A stretch of DNA of 64,000 nt. Source: Cladopsammia gracilis. Lineage: Eukaryota; Cnidaria; Anthozoa; Scleractinia; Dendrophylliidae. The position numbers and the translations under genes were made by a program. Position 1 is the stretch's first letter. Every line of letters begins with the position of its first letter. The stretch is from positions 3,313,501 through 3,377,500 of the forward strand of contig JAJGOT010000003.1 of assembly GCA_022457155.1 (NCBI GenBank), in the 5' to 3' direction. Positions 55,101 through 64,000 of the stretch are shown piece after piece. The notes beneath the pieces are model-generated. The model was given only the letters and a program-made list of their open reading frames with translations. It was not told the DNA's origin and made no database searches.

Positions 55101-58100
55101 TGATTTGACAACCTTGCAAGTGATTTCCGAATCACCAACAGGAAGTGAAACTGACTCTGCAGGTACAGACTCTGTATTGTTATTTTGATTTGTTATTGCC
55201 TGTATTAATTACGTTATAGAAGTTGTCAAATGTTATACGTGTACCAAAAATATTTTAAATTAAAACTGAGGAAAGTACAATCTTTGATTTGTAGAGTACC
55301 GAAGTGTGATGTCACAAAAATTGAAATTTGGGAAATTATCAGATTTGATTAGATATTTGGAAAGGGCATGATGAAAAATGCCTGCTTGCCAAAAATCAGC
55401 ATCTCATTGCAACTTGGGGGTGAGATATTGGCACTGATGACTCCATACAAACCCTACTAATTTTGCCTTGGTTCATTACATAATGAACCAAGGCAAAATT
55501 AGTGGGGTTTGTATGGAGTCATCGGAGCATAAAGGGGCCAATATCTCGCCCCCAAATTTCACTAGGATGCTGATTTTTGGCAAGCGGGCGTCTTTCATCC
55601 TGCCCTTTCCGAATATCTAATCAAATCCCATAATTTCTCAAATTTAGTTTTTGTGACGTTATAACTTCAGAACTCTATTAAAGTGCAACTAACCCCCAAT
55701 AATGTTTTTCGCCAAACAAAATCTCCTAATTGTCCTGATTACCTGTACGAATTTTTTTTTTTTACCATTACAGCATTTTTCCATGATTTTTTATAGTTTT
55801 TTAAAGTTTCAAATTTTGGCAGTTCTTTCGGCCAGTACTGAGCAATGTGAAGAATGGGTCCGAGTTTTGCTTTGATGTCTTATGACATCATCGAAGGAGA
55901 TTGATTTTCATGATGCAAAGAGCAAAGGAACTGTGGGCAAACACATAAAAGGCATCGGAGTGCACAAAATCCCATTGTTGGCTTTTGAGTACCATTCGCG
56001 TTAAAATAAATGTACCTTCTCCTTTGTCGCTTTGCGGTGATATGTGAATGCGGCAAATGGTCTCCTTCGATGATGTCACAGCAAAGTTCGTACCCAGCTC
56101 CCACGAATGCTTGTTAATGGGGCAGAAGCACCTAATTTCAAACAGCAGTAGAAATGCAAGGATTTTATCAATTAGGATAATTTTTTTGCATAAGTACATG
56201 TAATCAGGACAAACAGGAGATCTTATTTAACGAAAGAAAAGAATTGGGGTTAGTTGCACTTTAACCCTTTCATTCCCAGAGTCCACGTAATGTACATGTA
56301 ATGTAGTTGTAAGATAAACTATGTTTAAACTTTTATGTAATAGATCAAATGCAGGGTATGAGTTAAATCTCAATTTTTATTTTATTTTAGATGAGGGTAA
56401 CACCCCAAGTCAGAGCCCTGATGCAAGTTCCTCAGGTAGGACATTGTTTTACGTATTATTCTCCTATAAGCCAAGTGTTTTTATCTCTTTTTATGTTGTA
56501 GAAGTCCTTTGAGAGATTTATCCTTCAGGCCTTGGTTGTTCAAAAGGTGGATAGTGCTATCCACCAGATTAAAAAATTAATCGTTATCCAGTGGATAATG
56601 CAAAGGATTTTGTTAATACTTACATGTAACCACTGGATAGTGATTTATCTGGCCCCGGTTGTTCAAAAGGTGGATAGCGCTATCCACCAGATAAATCACC
56701 ATCCAGTGGATAAGTATTAACAAAATCCATTGTGTTATCCGCTGGATAGTGATTTATCTGGCGGATAGCGCTATCCACCTTTTGAACAACCAGGCCCTGG
56801 TGGATAGCGTTATCCACCTTTTGAACAACCAGGCCCTGGTGGATAGCGTTATCCACCTTTTGAACAACTGGGACCAGTCTGATACATTGTTTCTTGCCAC
56901 TGATGAACTCGACGATCACAGGACTGCTGGCATCATAACTTGGGAGGATTTTTCTGTACCCTCTGGCTGTCAATTTGCTTCTAATTTTCTGTGAGCACTA
57001 CACTGTATGTTATTTTTTAATTTGTTTTACTATGACCACAACTATGTTTACATGTACTTCTAATTAAATTGCATGGACTTAAGCTTGGAGAGTTCTTGAT
57101 CTTGTTAAGCAAATACATTTTAGCTGTTCAAATTTGTTGCTCCAATGACTCTGTTCTCCTTGATTAAAACTGATTAATTATTGATTTGATTTTGAAGGTG
57201 TGGCAGATGCCATGCACCTTTTCAGAATCCCTAATTTCATTCGACCTTGGTATCATGCAGCTCTGTTGTTTTCATGGCACAGGTCCATTGTTCTGTTGTT
57301 TGTTCTTTTGTTTTCACAGCCAATCCTGTGAGGCGTTCCATGCGGTTCATGGTGCCTCAGTGGTGTATTAGTTAGTACATGGGAATTCAAATCTGAAGGC
57401 CAGTTGTTCAAGGCTCACTCTATTCTGTTATGTTGCTTCCTAACACAAGAAATATATATGTACTGTATAATGGGGTCTCACTTCACCCCAGGTGTATATG
57501 TTGTGGTGCAATTTTATCCTTGGTGCAAATTTTCTTTTCCTTTGTTAAAAACGCATTATCATACATTACCATACCCCAAAATAAAGGAAAAGAAAATTTG
57601 CACCAAGGACAAAATTGAACCACTGACAACATATACATGTATGTCGTAGGTTAAAATTATTTTAGGTTAAAATTATTTCTAACTTGGTTAATTTTTATTT
57701 TACTTTGTCTGGGACAAAGGAAAATGAAAATTAACCTATTGTGGTTTGAAATCATTTTTAACCTAAAATAAATTTTAACATACAACATATACATGTAAAT
57801 GGTAACCAGGGACATACATGGAATGCTGGGGGTAACTGTTTGATGGACATGCATCCCATCTGAGGGCAAGTAGCAATACTCTTAGTTGCTTTATGCTACA
57901 GAAACTGGGTTAAGCTCTGGTCATGTGCAACTCTTCCTTAAGTATTATAATTATATAATAATATTATTATTTTAGTTATTATATAATAATATTTAATATA
58001 ATAATAATAATTATTATTATATCATAATTATATAATTATAATAATTATAATAATTATTACCTTACCCCTTTGATATAGATACAGGAGCACAGCTTACATC

Positions 58101-61100
58101 AGGGCATCATATTGATTTGCCAACCTTGCAAGTGAATACCGCATCACCATCAGCAGAAAGTTACATTATTCCTGCAGGTATTTCTTGTACAGTGGAACTT
58201 TATTAATTTGGCCACTGATGTGCCTGAAAATGTGGTTGTTTAATAGACCAATATCACGCTAACATGGCGTGAAAATATATTTTATTTTATGGGGAAAAGA
58301 ATCCAGTATCAAATTCAGCACATCAAAATTAGTAAAACTGTAAAGTTTCGTAAAGATTGCTTGTACACTGATGGAGATATGAACTTTTGAAGTACTCTGG
58401 CCTAATTTTTACACAGAAATGTATAGGAAAAACACGAAAACAAGATTGCCCGTCCACCATACATTTCTTTGCAAAAATGCTCAGTTTCAAAATGTCGTAT
58501 CTTTGTCAGTTTTTGCCGGCAATCTTTTCAAAACTTTGTAGTTTTACTAATATCGATATGCTGAATTTGATGCTGGGCTCTTTTTCCCAATAAACTAAAT
58601 ATATTTTTGTATCATGCTAGCGTGATATTGGTCTATGGGGTTGTCATAATATTAAGTAATGGTCCTAGTAAGAACTAGGCAATGTAATGGCAAGGAATGC
58701 AGAAAGGTGTTAATTCTGATATTGTTGAAACCGTCCACCTCATTGGCTAAAACGTGAAAATCTACCATCACTTAGCCAGGAAGTCCATTTATTTCTCTCT
58801 AGTTTACTAATTGATTCCCTTTTAGTGAACACTATTCTGAGTTCGTTCGTTCATTTAACACCTTACGTTCGTAAGGTGTTAGCCTTATCTTCTCGTCGTT
58901 TTCCTATACATTCGTAAGGTGTTAGTCTTTAGTTATCTACTCAACGTTTTCCTCCACATTCATACGTATGTAAGGTGGTAGTGTTATCTTCTCGATGTTT
59001 TCCTCTACTTTCATACATTCGTAAGGTGTTAGTCTTATCTATTCAACGTTTTTCCGTACGTCAGGACGTTCATAAGGTGTTAGTCTTATCTTCTCAACGT
59101 TTTTCCGTAATTATGTTAGTAGGTTCGTAAGGTGTTAGTATGACATTTATGAAGAAAACCTAAGTAATATGATCAAACTGTGTTTCCGAGTCTTGGAGAT
59201 TTTTTTTTTGTTAATCATTGTTATACACGTTATTCATTGTCTTCTCTGCCCAATCCCCACCCCCACTGGCTAGTAAAAATTTATTTTGGCTAGTGAATTC
59301 AAACCTGTCACTAGCCACTAGGCTAGTACACACTGTAAGCTGAAAAGTCAATCACGAACCCTGGTGTCCTTAAAGGCCGGCACACACTAGGGGACATGTT
59401 GCGGGGACATGAAGCGGGGACATGTTGTAGCGACAGTTTTCCTTGTGTGACATCCCTGTTTTTGCGAAAAAGTTATGTTGCGGGGACATAATTTTGTCCC
59501 CGCAACATGTTGCACGAAATTCAGCTGGTTTGAATTTGTGTGTCATGACGCGGGGACAAAATGACCCCCATTTCGATGTCGCATCATGTGCACTGCTCTT
59601 GCAAACTGTCCCTGCTACAAAATAGAAATAAACCAATAAAAAAGCACCATTGATTATTCCATGAGCCTTCAGTGGCAGGCGCCCTCAGTGCTTTCTGTGA
59701 TTTTTATACCTCAATCCGCTTTGTGTGCACCAGCTTGCATACTGTCCCTGCAATATGCGCCAATGCTGTGCACACAAAGGAGCTTGTCCCCGCTTCATGT
59801 TCCTGCAACATGTCCCCTAGTGTGTGTCGGCCTTAATTCTCATGACCTCTTTGATTGATTAAGCATTGATATTATGAGGGGAAATATGATGCTGATAACT
59901 AATGGGGCTCAAAGAGATAAGAAGTCAAAGCGTTAAAAGAACTCTTGACTAATTCTCTTTTGTTTTCAGGGAAACACACATTTGTGTGCTCACCCAACTG
60001 TAATGTTCAACATCATGACCTGATCCAGCTTCTTTGTGCTACGCCTGATCATAACAGTATCCTCTTGCCAGCAGAGGAAAATGAATCATGCTTGAACTTC
60101 AGAACCTATCTGAAAGACAATTCTTGGGACCTCAACGATGTTGTTTTTGATCCCGTGCCCAGATTGTGTTACTCCATCATTCATCTTGCTTGCTTGCTAG
60201 GGAAGTACAAGGCTTTGGAGGTCCTTTCAGAATTTGGCTTCCATCCTCTCATTCACACAGCTATCACCGAGGAAACCCCATTACACATGACAGTGCGTTT
60301 ACTGCAACACCAGTTGGGAGGCCTGTTTTTGTGTGATGCTGTCATTAGCATTGTGAAGACCCTGAATAGACACAGCCATGCAATATCATTGTTCTCAGCA
60401 AAGGATTACAAAGGGAACACTGTTCTTCATTTGTTGGCGAAGATGATCTTGCCAAAAAACATAGTTTCTGAAACAACAGTAATTGTTTACCTGTTCAGAG
60501 TATTTGTTCACTTTTTGCTACAGGGACAAAACTCCTCTCCATCTGTAACTTGTCAGATTCTGTCAAGTGCTTTGCAGGATTGTAACAAAGCTGGAGAAAG
60601 TGTGGAGGCCTTGTTACAAAAGACAGTTATTGGGAAGCAACTGTGGATGTATCTTGCCAGTATTATGGAAGGAAATGTGGCCACAGGAGTTAGTTCCAGA
60701 GTGCTTGATTCCTCAAATGGTTAGTAATGATGGGCTTGTTTTGAATTACAACAAAGCTCCATTTGTAAACCACTCCTAGTTTAATTCTATGTGGATGCGC
60801 GGTGGTCAAGTGGTTAGGGCATCAGACTTTCAACCCGAAGGTCTGTGTTTCCTCAAGCCTGGTCTCTGCCATCGTGTTGTTTCCTTACATAAGAACCTGT
60901 GCTCATTGTTGTCTCTCTCCACCCAGGTGTATAAATGGGTACCAGCAACATAATTCTAGGGGGGGGGGGGGGGGGGGTAACTATAGTAGTAGTAGTAGCA
61001 GTAGCAGTAGCAGTAGCAGTAGCAGTAGCAGCAGCAGGAGCAGCAGGAGCAGCAGGTGCAGCTGTAGCAGCAGTAGCAGCAGTAGCAGTAGCAGTAGCAG

Positions 61101-63092
61101 TAGCACTCCTCTCAAGCGCAGATCCATACGGTTTCCACCGTTTTATGGTAATCGGTCAGATTTTTCGTAATGAATATCTTTTTTTAATAAAATTAAATTT
61201 CCAAGTTGAAATCTCGAAAATGGTTTGGACAATGTTTTTTTTTTCCAATTTGCGGCATTGACACGCTCTGGCCATGGGATTTTCCAGTGGGAACGACAAG
61301 ATCCTAAAACTGTCCCAACAACTGCACTTGCAACTTTAGAGGAGATCGACCATGTGCTGTGTCCCAACATCGCCGAGTGCCTCAACATATTTGCCACCTT
61401 ACCAATCACCACATGCGAGTGTGAGAGAAATGTGTCAGCTTTGAGGCGACTGAAAACATACTTGCAAAGTACCATATCACAGATGAGATTGACAGGACTT
61501 GCCTTGCTACATATCCACTACAACGTGGAAATTGACTTTGATGAAATAATCCGCCAATTCTCAAGGCTTCATCCGAGGAGAATGGAACTAGCCAATATCC
61601 TGTCTGAATGACTCAGAAACCCAGGAAAAGGGATATTAGGTAGTTAAAATCCAAGCATCCCCCCCCCCCCCCCCCCCTAGACATTTTCGGAAATCGGTCA
61701 CCATTTATTCTATATCTGTGCCTGACTCTGTCAGTTCATGCTACAGAAGCCGGGATAAGCTATGGCAGTTGTGAACAATGTGAAGGCTTGTGAAGACTTA
61801 CCCCAATATGATATCTTTTTCAGTTAAATTCTATAAATTTAACAGTCAAGGGGAATTAATTAGTCTGGAAGCCTTCTGTATTCATAAAACGATATGAATT
61901 TTGTGGGTATGATTTCTACCCTTGCAGAATATATCTTGGTTATATTAAAGGCCCCGTGAAATGAATTTGACATGATTCATTCATCACTGACGTTGCATTT
62001 AACTTTGTTGTATGACATTAAATGGGTAGCCAAACAAATTCAACATTGTTCAACATGGTTCAACATGGTTGAATGCAGTATGTTGAACTCATATAAAAGC
62101 CATGTCATTGAATAATTTTGAATATGGTCTGCTGCCCATGTACAGGTTAAAAATTGTTTAACAGTGAAACAAATTCAACATTGTTATTCACACCTGAGAA
62201 CATCTGGGAACAAAATATGAATGTTGCATGAGAGTTTGAATAAAATCAAACTTCATTCATCACAATTCAACATCATTCAAATGAACTGAGGTGAACTGTA
62301 AAAATATAATTATGTATTGTCCAGAAATATCCATCCATTTCCATCTCATCCCTTCCAAGAGAGCATGGTGAATTGGTATTTCCAGAGGGGAGGGGAAGGG
62401 AGTTTAAACCATAAAACCTTCTGTTGGGGGTGGGGGGGGATGGCAGTCAATAGACAGTGTACTTGTATATGATGCTAGGACAAACTGCAAATGCTATGGT
62501 GCTACTTTCTGTAAACATAATCATTACAATTTTTTAAACATATTTATTATCTCTGTAAGGTAAGGCATTGGATCAAAGGGAAGAACACAACACAACAGAA
62601 ATGGAAGGACAAACTACCTCAGGCTCAACACATCAGCCATCTGTAATTAGAAGAGATGACAGCAGTCGGCCCGGGCTCACAGAAAGTGACGAACCAGAAA
62701 GCTTTATAGACTTCATACTTTCAAATGGTGGTGGAATTATTGAAAACAGTGACACCAAAATGCTTGTGAAAAGTTGCCACACAGAATATCAAAAGAGGCT
62801 ACGATTTCTCCAGACTGGGACTAAGGTGTTGTCATTAAAAAAAGAACTGAAATTAGCCAGAAAGAAAGAAAAACGTGTAACCAAATTAGAAAAAAATGAA
62901 CCAATAATCAAATCATCGATTGAGTGGAATAAGACTAGAATGCGGGCAGCGATAGAAGACAGAAAAAAGTACAAAGAACAGATTGCACTCAATAATGAAA
63001 GGCTAATGTTACTAGAAGAGTTAAAACAGGATATTCGACACTGGGAATGCAATGACAACACGGAAGCTCATTCAAGCAGTAGTAAAAGATAA
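52183..63092 (+). CDS. Repetitive ankyrin-like protein of unknown function, 5 exons
   Basis: Exons: 52183-55162, 56391-56435, 58079-58177, 59970-60719, 62560-63092. Every junction is GT-AG in phase 1, giving 4,407 nt (1,468 aa). Residues 20-480 are about five copies of a ~90-aa Ser/Thr/Asn-rich repeat (SSGVN, NVTEMQ, DERTS motifs). A basic cluster (RKKIKLSK, near 617) could be a nuclear signal. Two homologous modules follow, near 640-810 and 1042-1290; each has an NC..H lead and ankyrin-like helices (HLAMLFGKLDLLEF; IIHLACLLGKYKALEV; GNTVLHLLAK). The tail (about 1375-1450) is charged coiled coil. Exons 2 and 3 are short and symmetric; exon 3 (GAQ..H.DL.TLQV) is a copy of the end of exon 1. 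I do not recognise the family. The true start may be upstream. Confidence 0.75.
55286..55690. mobile_element. ~400-bp foldback element in intron 1
   Basis: Arms pair across almost the full length: GATTTGATTAGATATTTGGA on the left against TCCGAATATCTAATCAAATC on the right, GCTTGCCAAAAATCAGCAT against ATGCTGATTTTTGGCAAGC, and a central GCCTTGGTTCATTACATAAT near 55470. Outer ends resemble GAGTACCGAAGTGTGATGTC. A single arm of this family is at 25060-25160. Confidence 0.85.
56525..56880. mobile_element. Nested cluster of MITEs with GTTGTTCAAAAGGTGGATAG ends
   Basis: GTTGTTCAAAAGGTGGATAG appears at about 56529 and 56651, and its inverse CTATCCACCTTTTGAACAAC ends near 56790, 56828 and 56868. At least two copies are nested and partial copies are stacked. 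GTGGATAGCGCTATCCAC is itself a perfect palindrome. Confidence 0.85.
57346..57935 (+). mobile_element. SINE interrupted by two MITEs
   Basis: A degenerate tRNA-like head (GCCTCAGTGGTGTATTAGTT at 57352) and a SINE tail (TGCTACAGAAACTGGGTTAA near 57894) are separated by two foldbacks. One is at about 57493-57635 (TCCTTGGTGCAAATTTTCTT and its inverse). The other is at 57657-57790, with CTAACTTGGTTAATTTTTAT-like arms related to 45662-45792. Confidence 0.5.
57935..58060. repeat. AT-rich low-complexity tract
   Basis: ATT/ATA/TAATA runs cover about 125 bp, ending just before the acceptor of exon 3 of the ankyrin-like gene. Confidence 0.8.
58242..58637. mobile_element. ~395-bp MITE with AGACCAATATCACGCTA ends
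   Basis: AATAGACCAATATCACGCTA at 58242 is inverted at the right end (TAGCGTGATATTGGTCTAT). Inner segments (GAATCCAGTATCAAATTCAG and CTGAATTTGATGCTGGGCTC) also pair. It lies in an intron of the ankyrin-like gene. Confidence 0.85.
58855..59150. repeat. Minisatellite of TTCGTAAGGTGTTAG units
   Basis: About six degenerate units of roughly 45-65 bp contain TTCGTAAGGTGTTAGTCTTA and CTCAACGTTTTTCCGTA. Period and units are irregular. Confidence 0.75.
59371..59835. mobile_element. ~465-bp MITE with GGCCGGCACACACTAGGGGA ends
   Basis: AAGGCCGGCACACACTAGGG at 59371 is inverted at the right end (CCCTAGTGTGTGTCGGCCTT). Interior words GGGGACATGTTGC recur in both orientations. Its right end is about 135 bp before exon 4 of the ankyrin-like gene. 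Confidence 0.85.
60786..60965 (+). mobile_element. tRNA-derived SINE
   Basis: An A-box-like TGGTCAAGTGGTTAGGGCA near 60811 sits in a tRNA-like head, followed by TTGTTTCCTTACATAAGAA and CACCCAGGTGTATAAATGGG. The same family's tail (TGCTACAGAAGCCGGGATAA, GGCTTGTGAAGACTTACC) is at 61736-61805, so the microsatellite and hAT fragment in between probably interrupted one SINE. Confidence 0.75.
60960..61115. repeat. G run plus AGT/AGC trinucleotide repeat
   Basis: A run of about 18 G residues is followed by (AGT)n and (AGC)n triplets for 130 bp. The poly-Ser and poly-Val/Ala frames here are artefacts of the repeat. Confidence 0.9.
61225..61611 (+). pseudogene. hAT transposase C-terminal dimerisation fragment
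   Basis: The frame reads ALATLEEIDHVLCPNIAECL, IFATLPITTCECERNVSALR and RLKTYLQSTISQMRLTGLAL, the hAT C-terminal dimerisation domain of ZMYM1-like proteins, ending in a natural-looking stop. Only the C-terminus is present, and a long C run follows at about 61656-61677, as C- and G-rich runs accompany the fragment at 46418-46735. It lies in the last intron of the ankyrin-like gene on the same strand. Confidence 0.8.
61806..62559. other. End of the last intron of the ankyrin-like gene
   Basis: Several short repeats of TTCAACAT and GAACA-like words lie at 62035-62280. G-rich runs occur near 62385 and 62430. The acceptor CTGTAAG precedes exon 5. Confidence 0.4.
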
Positions 63093-64000
63093 AATTAGGG
63101 CTAAGCTACCTTATATAGAGCAAGAGCTAAAACACGATTTTCTGTGCTGGGAACGCAATAACAAACCGTAGCTCATTCAGAGAAGGAGAAAATGAAAGAA
63201 TTAAGGCTAAGTGATCTGTGCACAATAATCACCTTATAAAATACAAGAAGCTAAATGTTCATGGTAAGCCAACAGGATGAAAACGCTGCAACTTAGGAAT
63301 AAATATAGAAAATATTGTGTTTTACAAAAATCGGATGGAAATAAACTTTGCAAAAAAAGCAACAAAATAATAGGAAATTCAAAATTCAGATCTAATCTTT
63401 ATAGCCAACTGCAAAACATCGACTTGTAGTGTTTTTGCAAATTAATTTGTTTTACATTCTTCAAAGTTTGAGTTCCTTTGATTAAAACAGCCAAGAGTTA
63501 TTTTATCTTGCATGTTTGCGCATCCTGCTGGCTCAGTATGTCTTTGCAGGCTGAGATGAAAATGAAAAAATCAGCTTGCCCTTTGGGTAAGCTGTTACTT
63601 TAGCTTACTCGCTCAGAGCTCCGAGGAGCTAGCCCAAAAGAAAACTGTTCAACTGTTTCAACTGTTTATTAATTATTACAGATTTTACAGAAAGCAATAT
63701 CCACTGCCCGCAGTTATCAGGTTAGCTAGTCGAGGTGAGCAGTGGTTACACGTATGTAATACATATACAGATAGATCGCAAGAAAGACTAGAGAAAAAGA
63801 GTAGTTAAATAAATAAACAAATAAATAGAAATAAATTCAATTTAATTAAGTTTACAATCAAAGACATGGCAAATATAAGAAGCCAGGTTTTCAGGAAATT
63901 TTTGTAATTAAGTCTCGTAAATCAATATAATCATTTTCTTCTGAAAGTATTCGGAGTAAAGTGTCATGGACATTAATTTTAAAATTATTTTTGGACATTT
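63093..64000 (+). other. 3' flank of the ankyrin-like gene
   Basis: AATAAA signals lie at 63299-63304 and 63340-63345, 200-250 bp after the stop. A partial duplication of the last coding bases occurs at 63110-63180 (GGGAACGCAATAACA versus GGGAATGCAATGACA near 63041). No further gene is seen to the window end. Confidence 0.5.

Noticed and set aside
60802..61261. Poly-Ser and Val/Ala-rich frames
   Set aside because: They are produced by the AGT/AGC microsatellite and the G run.
1..64000. Bacterial or viral contig
   Set aside because: Spliced host genes (P2X, kinases), SINEs and LINEs on both sides show a eukaryotic chromosome.

Overview
The window looks like nuclear DNA of an animal, most likely an anthozoan cnidarian such as a coral or sea anemone. 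It is intron-rich and AT-rich. It carries an 11-exon P2X receptor gene and many short foldback transposons, tRNA-derived SINEs, LINE ends and hAT fragments. No bacterial operon, rRNA gene or CRISPR array was seen. The species assignment is inference.

Layout. 1-9.5 kb: two head-to-tail, apparently identical 4,131-bp units. Each encodes a Rep-like protein (HUH endonuclease plus SF3 helicase, +) and a convergent Tc1-type DD34E transposase (-). A 186-bp imperfect palindrome that begins and ends with TA sits before, between and after the units. The array lies inside older repeats. 9.5-21.6 kb: repeat-rich DNA with an OTU-protease remnant, a 2.4-kb foldback transposon, a hairpin array, a TTAA-flanked element, and a solo element resembling the 186-bp palindrome. 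22.0-24.3 kb: a two-exon TKL-like kinase gene (-). 25.9-27.1 kb: a diverged copy of the 16.15-17.2 kb block. 29.6-35.9 kb: a paralogous coiled-coil kinase gene (+). Its long exon is split by a 3.3-kb DNA transposon with a TTA target duplication, which itself holds a 5'-truncated LINE. 36-41.6 kb: mostly non-coding, with a MITE pair and a SINE. 41.67-51.85 kb: a complete P2X receptor gene (-), whose exons join in phase to 407 codons. 51.94-63.1 kb: a divergently transcribed gene of unknown function (+). Its large repetitive exon is followed by four exons that all join in phase 1, giving about 1,468 aa with two diverged ankyrin-like modules and a charged coiled-coil tail.

The most unusual object is the Rep plus DDE-transposase element. 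A replication initiator of the kind used for rolling-circle or hairpin replication shares one mobile unit with a cut-and-paste transposase. The shared boundary is palindromic, like a replication-origin hairpin, and also has the TA-flanked inverted ends of a Tc1/mariner element. One proposed cycle is replication or circularisation by Rep and insertion at TA by the transposase, which would give the n+1 boundaries seen around n units. The sequence shows the architecture. The mechanism is inference.
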